Assembly: GCF_004745825.1 (NCBI RefSeq) | Contig: NZ_SRLA01000002.1 | Coordinates: 930,001 to 994,000, forward strand | Direction of reading: 5' to 3' | DNA: 64,000 nt | From: Hymenobacter fodinae | GTDB lineage: Bacteria > Bacteroidota > Bacteroidia > Cytophagales > Hymenobacteraceae | In this document: one piece after another, positions 1 through 7,415 of the stretch | Position numbering within the stretch: position 1 is the first letter of the stretch | Layout: every line of letters begins with the position of its first letter | Position numbers and translations under genes: made by a program | Notes under the pieces: model-generated | Seen by the model: only the letters and a program-made list of their open reading frames with translations | The model's database searches: none | Told to the model about the DNA's origin: nothing

Positions 1-521
1 AAGTATATCTGGGTGTAGCTGCCATTAATTTCAAATAGCTTGATATCGGCCAGGCGCACAAACCAGCACCGCTCGCCATCTTTCACAAATACCTGGTCCT
101 GGGCAGACAGCGGGGTAGGTGCTGGCTCGTCGGTTGGGCTAGGCCCGGCTACTTCGGTCAGCACGGGTGCCATACGCTTCAGGCGGGCCTTCGCCAGCGC
201 AGCCGCCAAGCGGCTTTCCTGCACGGGCTTCAGCAGATAATCAAGGGCGTTTACCTCAAACGCGCGCAGGGCGTATTCGTCATACGCGGTGGTAAAGATG
301 ACGTGAGGGGCGTGGTCGAGGGTGGCCAGCAACTCAAAACCCGTCTCGCCGGGCATGTGAATGTCGAGAAACAATAAATCGGGCTGGAGCTGCTGCAGGC
401 AGGTGCGGGCTTCGGCCGCGTGGCGGGCTTCGCCTACAATGTGCACATCCGGAAAGGCTTGTAATAAATGGCGCAGCTCGGCGCGAGCCAGGCGCGAGTC
501 GTCAACTAGCAGGGCATTCAT
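1..521 (-). CDS. LytTR-family response regulator (3' end outside window)
   Basis: Minus-strand reading frame from ATG at 521 running off the window start, 173 codons seen. It begins MNALLVDDSRLARAEL and contains LLFLDIHMPGETGFEL, a CheY-like receiver with phosphoacceptor Asp, followed by TTAYDEYALRAFEVNALDYL and the conserved Lys-Pro (LLKPV). The last visible part (VFVKDGERCWFVRLADI) is the start of a LytTR DNA-binding domain. It lies 19 bp downstream of the LytS-type kinase gene on the same strand, so the two are almost certainly a cognate pair. The missing C-terminus is only the window edge. The alternative start 4 bases downstream is out of frame. Confidence 0.93.
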   Translation of the reverse strand, partial: MNALLVDDSRLARAELRHLLQAFPDVHIVGEARHAAEARTCLQQLQPDLLFLDIHMPGETGFELLATLDHAPHVIFTTAYDEYALRAFEVNALDYLLKPVQESRLAAALAKARLKRMAPVLTEVAGPSPTDEPAPTPLSAQDQVFVKDGERCWFVRLADIKLFEINGSYTQIY

Positions 522-540
522 GCAGGAATGATAGAGCAAA

Positions 541-1659
541 TTAAGAGTGTGAAACCAGCGCCGGCGTGCTGAGGGGAGCGGTAGCAATAGGAAGGTGCAG
601 CGTTGCCAGCACTGCCTCTCGCTGGGTAGGGTCGTTGGTGATGCTCAGTCCCGCGGAGGAGCCGTACAGCAGGGCCATTCGCTCGCGGGCATTGCGGAGG
701 CCTACGCCCGCGTGGCCAGGCTGAGGTTGGTACTGACCCGTACTACGAACCTCAATATGCAGGGAGTTAGTGGCCGGCTCTAGCTGCGCCCGCAACCGAA
801 TGAATCCGCCTTCGGGCCGGGGAGAAATACCGTGCTTAATGGCGTTTTCCACCAGCAGCTGCAGCGTCATGGGCGGAATCTGCACGGATAAGGCCGCGGG
901 GTCTACATCGAGGGAGTAGGTGAGCCGTTCTTCCAGTTGCAACGCTTCTAGCTGCAGGTAATGCTCCACTATTTCCAGCTCCCGACCCAAAGGCACCTGC
1001 TCGGCGCTATTGAGCTGAATGGAGTAGCGCAGCAGGTCAGAGAGGTGGGTAATCATGTCGCGGGCCCGCAGAGGGTCTTCCATTACCAGGGCCCGGATGT
1101 TGTTGAGCCCATTGAACATGAAATGCGGATTGATTTGGGCTTTCAGGGTGCGCATTTCGGCCTCCTGCACGGCCGTGGCCAGCTTCCACTTATCTACTTC
1201 CGCCTGCTTGTAGCGGGTGAGGTAATGCCAGCCAAAGTAAAACCCCGCCCACAGCCACAGCAGAATATTAACGTTGATGGCATACACAAAAAACTGCGCC
1301 CAGCCGTGCGGGCTATTGCTAGCGGGCTTTATTAGGAAGATAATCAGAGACCATATAATGACCTGGCTGAGCAACGATAGCACGGCGTGCGCAACCAACA
1401 ACCGCCCCAAGAGCGGCAGGGGCGGCAGCTGCTCCCACTTGTAAGCCCGCAGGTGGTAGCGTAGCCAGTGGGTGACAACCAACATGGTAAAGGCAATGGC
1501 CAGGTTGATCTTGACCATGTCGGCGGAGGCTGAGCCAGCGAAGGCGAAGCCCACCACGCAGATAACGAAGTAGAACCCCCAGGCCAGGATCTGGCAACGC
1601 CAGTACAAGCGACTAGGGGCAGGAACGGCAGCGTAGGGAAACATAGCGTGAGCAGACAT
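541..1659 (-). CDS. LytS-type sensor histidine kinase
   Basis: 372 residues. The N-terminal ~150 residues hold four hydrophobic segments (for example WGFYFVICVVGFAFAG), followed by a short coiled coil and the His_kinase region with INPHFMFNGLNNIRALV, where the His is the expected phosphorylation site. The ATPase domain shows the N-box LLVENAIKHG and the glycine box GVGLRNARERM. This is the non-canonical LytS/YehU kinase family that partners LytTR regulators, and the LytTR gene follows 19 bp later. The ATG at 1659 lies 13 bp after the stop of the upstream membrane-protein gene, so three genes probably form one operon. The signal sensed cannot be read from the sequence. Confidence 0.93.
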   Translation of the reverse strand: MSAHAMFPYAAVPAPSRLYWRCQILAWGFYFVICVVGFAFAGSASADMVKINLAIAFTMLVVTHWLRYHLRAYKWEQLPPLPLLGRLLVAHAVLSLLSQVIIWSLIIFLIKPASNSPHGWAQFFVYAINVNILLWLWAGFYFGWHYLTRYKQAEVDKWKLATAVQEAEMRTLKAQINPHFMFNGLNNIRALVMEDPLRARDMITHLSDLLRYSIQLNSAEQVPLGRELEIVEHYLQLEALQLEERLTYSLDVDPAALSVQIPPMTLQLLVENAIKHGISPRPEGGFIRLRAQLEPATNSLHIEVRSTGQYQPQPGHAGVGLRNARERMALLYGSSAGLSITNDPTQREAVLATLHLPIATAPLSTPALVSHS

Positions 1660-1672
1660 TCGGATACGTGGC

Positions 1673-2266
1673 CTAGCTCGCGGGCAGGGCTAGCGGGGCG
1701 TACGCTTGTTTGTTGCGGCGGTAGGCCACACGGAGCAAACCACTTAACACCAGCAGAGCGCCAACCATAAACACCGGAATTATATAGAGCTGAGTTACAG
1801 GCAAGCGCAGTCCCAGCACCAAGCATCCTATCGGGATTATACCCGCCATAGCTGCGTAGGGACGGGCGTAGTACAGCCAGGCATACGGAAAGAAATGCGC
1901 CCCCGTGATAATGCCGTAGGTCATGATGAAATAAGCGGGGTACTTGGCATAGACGAACACAAGAAAGGGGAAGTAAAACAGCTGCGCAACATTCAGCCAC
2001 AGGCCTAGGGGCTGAAGCGGATTGTGCGGCAGGCGCCACGTGGTGCCCACTACCTTGGAGAAAAGCATGGCCAGCGGAAACGTGGCAGGCCCTACAAAAA
2101 AGGTGATGAATGCCTTGTGCCCGGGCGAGTAAGGCAGCGTCCAGACGAAGGCAATAATGGCCCAGACCACGCTGGCCGCCATCAGAAAGTCGAGCCCGTT
2201 CTTGGCTTTCACCGACAGCTCAAGGCGGAGCGCCATAAATTCTTCTTGCCGAAGCATATGCACCAA
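1673..2266 (-). CDS. Polytopic membrane protein, DUF7010-like
   Basis: 197 residues, mostly hydrophobic with six to seven predicted membrane helices (VVWAIIAFVWTL, AFITFFVGPATFPLAML, GCLVLGLRLPVTQLYIIPV). A second in-frame Met lies at residue 4 and another at residue 11, so the start could be slightly downstream of 2266. The general pattern (charged N-terminus reading LELSVKAKNGLDF, then helices) resembles the DUF7010 membrane family, a tentative match made from memory. It is first in an apparent operon with the LytS kinase and LytTR regulator, so it could be part of that sensing system or a passenger. No catalytic residues stand out. Confidence 0.7.
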   Translation of the reverse strand: MVHMLRQEEFMALRLELSVKAKNGLDFLMAASVVWAIIAFVWTLPYSPGHKAFITFFVGPATFPLAMLFSKVVGTTWRLPHNPLQPLGLWLNVAQLFYFPFLVFVYAKYPAYFIMTYGIITGAHFFPYAWLYYARPYAAMAGIIPIGCLVLGLRLPVTQLYIIPVFMVGALLVLSGLLRVAYRRNKQAYAPLALPAS

Positions 2267-2344
2267 GTAGGATAAGATGGAGAGGTGAAGATAGGCGGAG
2301 CGGCCGTGCGCCGCTCCGCTGGAAAGGCATACTTCCTAAGCAAG

Positions 2345-3289
2345 CTACTTTTTAGCCAAGCTATGCTGCTTCAGGAAAGCATCCGTCTGGGCGAAAAACC
2401 ATTGAGTATCATCCCACATCAAAAAGTGCTTGCCTGCCTCCGACATCTCAATGCGGTGCTGGGGCAGCTTGGCGTACTGCTGCTCAAACACGGCCTTGGT
2501 GCCTTCCTTGGTGGAGCCGTAGGCTTTGTAGGCGGCCCAGGCGCCCAGCACCAGCGTGGGCTGCTGAATACGAGCCACTTCCGAGCGTAGGTCGGTGGTC
2601 ATAAGGTCGTAGTAGGCCTGGGCTACGGTAGCCGGGGCGGAGGCCATCGACCAGTGAGTGGCCTGCGAGATGCGCGCCGTGTCGGTCATCATGGAGGCCG
2701 AGGTCTGGCGTGCCATGGCCTGCTGCATCTTGCCCTGGCTCATCTGCTGACGCATATTTTCAGCCATGGGCTTAGCCTGCTCGGCCGTAAGCGAGGGGTT
2801 TTGAATAGCGGCCAAGAAGGGTAGGGAGTCTACGATAACCAGCGGGCCAACGGAATCGGGCTGGGTGGTGCTCAGCCACAAACCCATAAAGCCTCCTAGG
2901 CTGTGGCCTACCACTACGGGCCGGGTGAGTTTTTGCGTTTTGATGTAGGCCAGTAGCTGGTCGCGGACCTGCTGCAGAAACTGCTGGGTGTTGGGCAGGG
3001 CGGGCGTCCCGCCAAACCCCGCCAACGACACTACGTGGCACTGGTACTGCTTCTGATAATGCGCTACAGTCTCGTTCCATACTGCGCCAGGGCACGTAAG
3101 GCCCGGAATCAGGAGCATGGGCTGGCCTTTCCCCACTACCTGCACCGTAAATGCGGGGTGCGCGGCGGGGTTGTCGGGAGAGGCTAGGGCTGCGGCAGAG
3201 GCTGGCGCGGCAGCTTGAGCAGCTGGGAGGCTGGCCCCCGAAAGCAGAAGGGCAACAAGGCAGGCGCGGAGAGAAGCAGTCAGGATCAT
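2345..3289 (-). CDS. Secreted alpha/beta hydrolase
   Basis: About 314 residues from the ATG at 3289. An upstream in-frame ATG at 3325 would add 12 polar residues before the signal peptide and is less likely. Residues 1-26 form a signal peptide ending near LPAAQA. The alpha/beta-hydrolase fold is shown by the oxyanion stretch MLLIPGLTCPGAVWNETV, the nucleophile elbow VVGHSLGGFMGLWLS (Ser in GHSLG), and a C-terminal His in EAGKHFLMWDD. It probably acts in the periplasm. The substrate is unknown; families with this pattern include esterases and haloalkane-dehalogenase-like enzymes. It appears monocistronic. Confidence 0.88.
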   Translation of the reverse strand: MILTASLRACLVALLLSGASLPAAQAAAPASAAALASPDNPAAHPAFTVQVVGKGQPMLLIPGLTCPGAVWNETVAHYQKQYQCHVVSLAGFGGTPALPNTQQFLQQVRDQLLAYIKTQKLTRPVVVGHSLGGFMGLWLSTTQPDSVGPLVIVDSLPFLAAIQNPSLTAEQAKPMAENMRQQMSQGKMQQAMARQTSASMMTDTARISQATHWSMASAPATVAQAYYDLMTTDLRSEVARIQQPTLVLGAWAAYKAYGSTKEGTKAVFEQQYAKLPQHRIEMSEAGKHFLMWDDTQWFFAQTDAFLKQHSLAKK

Positions 3290-3470
3290 GGGAGTAAGGT
3301 GGTTAGTGGTTGCTTGATGGATCAAACATAGCCGAACCTTTCTCCCAGTGGAATCAAATTTCAGTGAACGGTAAATCAGCCAGCCGAACTGTTAGAATAC
3401 CCCTTCGATCTGTGGCCTCCGCGCAGTGGTTGGCAGTGGCCTAGGCTGGTGATATAGTTAGCAAACAAAA

Positions 3471-3491
3471 AGCCCTGCCATCGGCAGGGCT
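3471..3491 (-). terminator. Rho-independent terminator of the 104-aa gene
   Basis: Perfect 9-bp stem AGCCCTGCC/GGCAGGGCT with a 3-base loop. On the minus strand it is followed by TTTTTGTTTG. It lies 48 bp beyond the stop of the gene at 3539-3853. Confidence 0.85.
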
Positions 3492-3538
3492 TATGATGTT
3501 ACGCCGAAGCGCTAGGCCAGTATGGTTGGCTCAGTCGG

Positions 3539-3853
3539 TTAAATGATATTGCGCAGATCATTGCGCAGGTTCTCAATACCGCGCCAAATCTCGTCCCAGG
3601 TGCTGCGGTCGGAGTCGGAGGGTGGGGTTTGAGCCGCGGGAGCATCTTTGAGCTGCGCGGCTAAACCGGCCCGCTTAGTTTCCAGGGCGGCAATGTGCTC
3701 GTGGTAGGTATGCTGAGAATTGGCTGTGGTAGCGTGGGCGCGATTTTGCAGGGTCCGGATTTTGGCATCCAACTCCTCAAGGGCTTGGTGGAGCTCGGTG
3801 GCAGACAGGTGCGTGGGTACGCGCACATGCTCGGGGGAAGGCGTAGCAGACAT
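3539..3853 (-). CDS. Hypothetical small coiled-coil protein
   Basis: 104 residues, not recognised. The central part (about residues 18-70) is rich in Ala, Leu, Glu and Lys with heptad spacing (LHQALEELDAKIRTLQNRA ... AALETKRAGLAAQLKDA), consistent with a helical hairpin or coiled coil. The tail is acidic then basic (DEIWRGIENLRNDL). There is no signal peptide or membrane segment. Its own terminator follows at 3471-3491. Coding is supported by codon use like the neighbours and by the intact frame ending before a terminator. Confidence 0.65.
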   Translation of the reverse strand: MSATPSPEHVRVPTHLSATELHQALEELDAKIRTLQNRAHATTANSQHTYHEHIAALETKRAGLAAQLKDAPAAQTPPSDSDRSTWDEIWRGIENLRNDLRNII

Positions 3854-3941
3854 AGCGGAAAGTAGTTAGTGAACGGTAACCGCGAAGTAGAAGCAGTCAA
3901 CCCTTAGCGTACTGTTTTCGCGCCGGAAAAGATACATGGGG

Positions 3942-4063
3942 CGGTGATACGTGAATGAGCAATTGAGTGAAGTGGTCTTGCGGGTACGCTGTCCACCCTC
4001 ACACTGACAGATAGTCTAAGCCACTTCACTCATTCACTCAATCATTCATTTACTGTATCACCG
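3942..4063. repeat. Imperfect long inverted repeat
   Basis: Arm 3942-3975 (CGGTGATACGTGAATGAGC..., ending GAAGTGG) is an imperfect inverted copy of 4021-4063, which ends GTATCACCG. About 45 bases separate the arms. The right arm overlaps the last codons of the gene ending at 4050. It contains short ATTCA/CACTCA iterations. It may be a terminator or a mobile repeat relic; there is no clear T tract. Confidence 0.6.
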
Positions 4064-4601
4064 TAGGCACCCCAAGCTCGCGGGCGAGAGGGGCAGCGGC
4101 TGAGGAGTAGAGTAGTGTAAGCAGCTCGTTGGTGGCGGGCTCCAGCTCCACGAGGTAATCTTCATGCAGCTTGGCGGTTTGCTTAAGCACATCGTGGGTG
4201 CGGCGCGCAAGGTGCTGCAAGAGAGGCTGGGTAGGGCCGTGCAGCCGCGCTACGGCCTCGGGCTGATGCCGCAATACGTTGGTGAGCAGGCGAAGCGTGA
4301 GCTCCACCTCCCCAAATACGTCGCCGGTGATACGGGCGTGGTAGGCCAGTCGCGCCTGCAACTGCCGCACTATATGCAGCAGATCATTGGGGGTTTGGTG
4401 GTAGCCACGCACGGGGTCGTCTACTTGAGTGCGTAGCCGTTCGCGGCGCTGCTCCAGTGCATCCTCACCCTCCAGCAACCGGTAGCTAAGCTGTTCGGTG
4501 AGTACGGCATCCTGAGCCACGAGCTTGGCTAAGAGCTGGTCTTTTTCTTTCTGGGGGAGGTTAAGCAGCGCTTTGCGCAGTTCGGGGGAGAGGGCGGGCA
4601 T
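4050..4601 (-). CDS. Hypothetical helical protein
   Basis: 183 residues, not recognised. The sequence looks entirely helical and soluble: it starts MPALSPELRKALLNLPQKEK, continues with many Leu/Gln/Arg heptads (LEQRRERLRTQV; LLHIVRQLQARLAYHARI) and ends with LARELGVPTVIQ. There is no signal peptide, membrane helix or obvious metal site. It lies between an inverted repeat and the dehydrogenase gene, with a 57-bp gap upstream. It could be a DUF restricted to the Cytophagales; function unknown. Confidence 0.7.
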   Translation of the reverse strand: MPALSPELRKALLNLPQKEKDQLLAKLVAQDAVLTEQLSYRLLEGEDALEQRRERLRTQVDDPVRGYHQTPNDLLHIVRQLQARLAYHARITGDVFGEVELTLRLLTNVLRHQPEAVARLHGPTQPLLQHLARRTHDVLKQTAKLHEDYLVELEPATNELLTLLYSSAAAPLARELGVPTVIQ

Positions 4602-4658
4602 AGAAAGTAGAACGCAATTTCAAGGCGTCAGATTCCCGTAAGAAAGGGCTGTACTGGC

Positions 4659-5882
4659 CTAGCTGCGCTTTTTGGCCTTGGGCGTACGGTTGTTGGTGGC
4701 ATACGCCACGCGGTAAATTACGCCGTTGTCATCGTCCGAAACCAGCAGGGAGCCGTCGGGGTGCTGAATGAGGCCGCAGGGTCGCCCAAACTCCGATTTA
4801 TCGTTTTCCACCAGCCACCCCGTAATAAAGTCCTCGAACTGCTGGGGCTGACCCTGCTCGTTGAAGCGCACCCGCACAATCTTGTAGCCCGAAGGTTGGG
4901 CGCGGTTCCAGGAGCCATGCATGGTCACGAAGGCATCGTTCTTGTACTCGCTCGGGAACTGAGTGCCGCGGTTGAATACTAGGCCTAGTGGAGCCGAGTG
5001 GGCCTTATATAACAGTAGAGGGCGCACGGCTTTGGCATCGAATTGCGCGTAGGTTTCGCCGCTCTTGGGCTTGTTGGCGGGGTAGGGCTTGCCATCGGCA
5101 ATGATGGACGGCCAGCCGTAGTTGGCGCCCTGCTTGATCTGGTTGAACTCCTCTTGTTGATCTTCATCGCCCAGCCAGTCGATGCCGTGGTCCATGCCGT
5201 AGAGCTGGCCGGTAGTGGGGTGCCAATCGAAGCCGATGGTGTTGCGCAGGCCGTGGGCGTATACCTGCCGGCCCGAGCCATCGGTGTTTAACTGCATCAG
5301 GGTGGCGTTTTCGGGATTATCCTCGTCGCAGGCGTTGCAGGTGCTTCCTACCGAGAGGTAAAGCTTTTTATCGGGCCCGAACTGCAACGTGCGGTTGGCG
5401 TGCTGACCGGCATCGGGCAGGTCTTTATAGAGCGTTTTCAGCTCGCCTAAGGTGCCATCGGGCTTTATGTCAGCCACGTACACCTCCCGAATGGCAGCCA
5501 GGTACAGCTTGCCATCTTGCATGGCTAGGCCATGTAGGTGCTCTTTCTGAGCCACTTGCTGCCGCACTTCAGCCTTGCCGTCTTTGTTGGCGTCGCGCAG
5601 TAAGGTAACGGTGCCCTTCACCCGGTTCGAGACGTACAGGTCGCCGTTGGGGGCCACGACCAGCATGCGGGGCATCTCGAGCCCCTCGGCATAGGGGGTG
5701 ATGGTGAAGCCCGCGGGAGCTTTAAGGCTCGCTATGCGCTCGGGTGTAGCTGGCAGCTTCTTGGGTAGGTAAATATTGCCCGTCATTTTGAAAGGCGTGG
5801 CTTCGGGTGGTACGTTTTGAGCCGTGGTAGTGAAGCCCACCAGCAGCGCCGCGGCCAAAGGAATAGTCAGTTTCGGAAGCAT
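4659..5882 (-). CDS. Secreted sorbosone/glucose dehydrogenase-like beta-propeller protein
   Basis: 407 residues with a signal peptide (LPKLTIPLAAALLVGFTTTAQ). The body has the beta-propeller pattern of the PQQ-dependent glucose/sorbosone dehydrogenase family: MLVVAPNGDLYVSNR, EHLHGLAMQDGKLYLA, LQFGPDKKLYLSVGSTC, YAHGLRNTIGFDWHP, and GQLYGMDHGIDWLGDE, which is a typical acidic metal/PQQ-site segment. The C-terminal blade reads GRPCGLIQHPDGSLLVSDDDNG. Family knowledge suggests periplasmic oxidation of a sugar or another alcohol; the true substrate and cofactor cannot be judged here. It has its own start at 5882, 55 bp beyond the small ORF that precedes it on this strand. Confidence 0.88.
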   Translation of the reverse strand: MLPKLTIPLAAALLVGFTTTAQNVPPEATPFKMTGNIYLPKKLPATPERIASLKAPAGFTITPYAEGLEMPRMLVVAPNGDLYVSNRVKGTVTLLRDANKDGKAEVRQQVAQKEHLHGLAMQDGKLYLAAIREVYVADIKPDGTLGELKTLYKDLPDAGQHANRTLQFGPDKKLYLSVGSTCNACDEDNPENATLMQLNTDGSGRQVYAHGLRNTIGFDWHPTTGQLYGMDHGIDWLGDEDQQEEFNQIKQGANYGWPSIIADGKPYPANKPKSGETYAQFDAKAVRPLLLYKAHSAPLGLVFNRGTQFPSEYKNDAFVTMHGSWNRAQPSGYKIVRVRFNEQGQPQQFEDFITGWLVENDKSEFGRPCGLIQHPDGSLLVSDDDNGVIYRVAYATNNRTPKAKKRS

Positions 5883-5937
5883 AACACAGGTGAATTGTCG
5901 TGCTTAGTTCAACTGCATTCCTGGGGCTGAGGTTGCG

Positions 5938-6069
5938 CTAGTAAAGTACCTGGCGCCACTGCCGCCGTAGCCGCCACCCGGAGAGGAGGCCTAGCAACAG
6001 CAGGAGAAATAAGGTGTTGCGCCAGTCGGGAGTGGATAGATAGGTTTTGGCATCGGTGAGCCATTGCAT
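5938..6069 (-). CDS. 43-aa membrane ORF, detached C-terminal segment of the ExbD-like gene
   Basis: Short frame from ATG at 6069 to TAG at 5938-5940, reading MQWLTDAKTYLSTPDWRNT, then a run of ten Leu-rich residues and a basic end (RLRRQWRQVLY). One membrane helix is evident. It begins 10 bp after the stop of the 6080-6607 gene. Its layout (W-L, six or seven residues, L-x-x-P-x-W, then a membrane helix) matches the last 40 residues of the paralogue at 7416-8111 (RWLQQIGAPLRHPAWSTALL). I infer that it was once the C-terminal anchor of the preceding gene, cut off by the inverted duplication. It may still be translated by coupling. Confidence 0.5.
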   Translation of the reverse strand: MQWLTDAKTYLSTPDWRNTLFLLLLLGLLSGWRLRRQWRQVLY

Positions 6070-6079
6070 CAATTCTTCA

Positions 6080-6607
6080 TCAAAATTGGCTGGATTTCAG
6101 ACACGAGCCATCTACGTTAAACTTGATTGGGAGAACGTATGTCCGGGTAATAGGCCTCTCCGTGAATACAAGTGGTGTAATGAGCACGTCTGAGCCGATA
6201 CCGTTTTGCTGATACGTTCTCCCAATCAAGTTTAACGTAGATGGCTCGTGTCTGAAATCCAGCCAATAGCGTTTGAGCCCTTGCTGTTGGGTAATATCAA
6301 GTAGACGAATAAAGGAATAATAGGTAGTTGTGGGATGTATATAGACACGTAGCCCTCTCGGCTTAGCCGTAACTTGGTTGAGCCAAATACCTGCAATTTC
6401 TATTGTGCGGAATGTAAAATAATCCTTCAGAAAATCACCCGTGAGGCTAATGGATGTCCAAGGGCCCCATTGAGTAATTTGCTTTTCGGTAGGGTACCCC
6501 CATGGTCTCTCTTCTACAGTCGGATGGAGTAGAGGAGGCAAAATTGTTATAACAACATGCTTAGGTTGTAACTCCTTCATCCTCGGCAAGGCCACGCAAC
6601 CTACCAA
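6080..6607 (-). CDS. ExbD-like membrane protein, apparently disrupted
   Basis: At least 175 residues. The frame is open back to a TAA at 6713-6715 but contains no ATG; the candidate start used here is TTG at 6607. The upstream open frame encodes a clear membrane helix (PGLLALAWLLLVGCVAL), so the true start is probably near 6690 or was lost by frameshift in a T5 run. Residues near GLRVYIHPTTTYYSFIRLLD and QGLKRYWLDF align with the 7416-8111 paralogue and resemble the periplasmic domain of ExbD/TolR. The last third is encoded across a perfect 56-bp inverted repeat and looks unlike the paralogue. The gene is probably damaged. Moderate certainty that it is a gene relic, low certainty for function. 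Confidence 0.5.
   Translation of the reverse strand: MVGCVALPRMKELQPKHVVITILPPLLHPTVEERPWGYPTEKQITQWGPWTSISLTGDFLKDYFTFRTIEIAGIWLNQVTAKPRGLRVYIHPTTTYYSFIRLLDITQQQGLKRYWLDFRHEPSTLNLIGRTYQQNGIGSDVLITPLVFTERPITRTYVLPIKFNVDGSCLKSSQF
6085..6267. repeat. Perfect 56-bp inverted repeat around a 71-bp core
   Basis: Arm 6085-6140 starts ATTGGCTGGATTTCAGACAC. Arm 6212-6267 is its exact reverse complement, all 56 positions. The core between them is 6141-6211. Both arms and the core lie in the coding part of the ExbD-like gene. Inverting the core keeps an open frame through it and then meets a TGA directly after it, giving a different C-terminus. Confidence 0.97.
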
Positions 6608-6808
6608 CAGCAGCCATGCCAGCGCCAGCAGCCCCGGCGGAAGTAACAGCGGCCTATAATGTCGGCGCGGTATCTGAGAAGGAAAAAGGCAGGAGGCATT
6701 AGAATACGGTACTTACTATAGGATATAGCCGGGGCGCAACAACAACGAGGCGTACGGGAGCCGAGTCAATTTAGGGTGGCGCCAGATAGGCAGACGCCAC
6801 CCTAGAAC

Positions 6809-7411
6809 TTACTGCTTCTTTAGCCGCACACCTACTGTAAAGCCTGCGCGCAGCCATACAAACTGCGTAGAGGTAGTGTAGGCCATACTTCCCGAGTCAC
6901 CAGAAGTTGTTTGCCAACGGTAAGCCGGGCCGGCAAATAGTTCGGCTGTTAGCCAGGAGTAAAGTGCTTGGTAGCCTACCACAACTCCAGCTTCACGTTC
7001 CGTCCTGCGCCGACGAGGCAAGCTGAACTGCGGATCATCTCCGGCCCCTAAATGCAGTTGGCCAAGCCCCACAAACGGACTGGCAAACAGACCTGTGGCG
7101 GGCTGCTCCGGTCGGAAATAATACCGATAGTCTAGGTACGCTTTCAGGCCTTGGTCGGGGTGGGCATCCGGGGCGGAAAAATGGCGGTAACTGCCAACCA
7201 TCTGCAGGGATGAATGCGGCGTTGGGCCCACTTCTGCCCCCAGCGCTACAGACAAAGGAATTCGCTCCTCTACCTGCAAAAGGGGATTTGCGCTCAGCTT
7301 AACTGTTACGGTCTGCCCCCGTGCAACCGGTGTCATGCACAGCAGACTTAGTAGCAATAAGAAATACTGACGGTAACAAAGGCGGGAATAGCGGATAAAG
7401 ACTGCTAGCAT
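6809..7411 (-). CDS. Probable outer-membrane beta-barrel protein
   Basis: 200 residues with an N-terminal signal peptide (FLLLLSLLCMTPVARGQ). The mature part alternates polar and aromatic residues as in small barrels: VKLSANPLLQVEERIPLSVA, AYLDYRYYFRP, LFASPFVGLGQLHLG, AGVVVGYQALYSWLTAELF, and a final strand FVWLRAGFTVGVRL. This resembles DUF3575-type Bacteroidota outer-membrane proteins, but the exact family is not certain. It starts 4 bp after the stop of the ExbD-like gene 7416-8111, so both are co-transcribed and co-translated with the downstream paralogue. A cell-envelope role is inferred. Confidence 0.7.
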   Translation of the reverse strand: MLAVFIRYSRLCYRQYFLLLLSLLCMTPVARGQTVTVKLSANPLLQVEERIPLSVALGAEVGPTPHSSLQMVGSYRHFSAPDAHPDQGLKAYLDYRYYFRPEQPATGLFASPFVGLGQLHLGAGDDPQFSLPRRRRTEREAGVVVGYQALYSWLTAELFAGPAYRWQTTSGDSGSMAYTTSTQFVWLRAGFTVGVRLKKQ

Positions 7412-7415
7412 AAAC

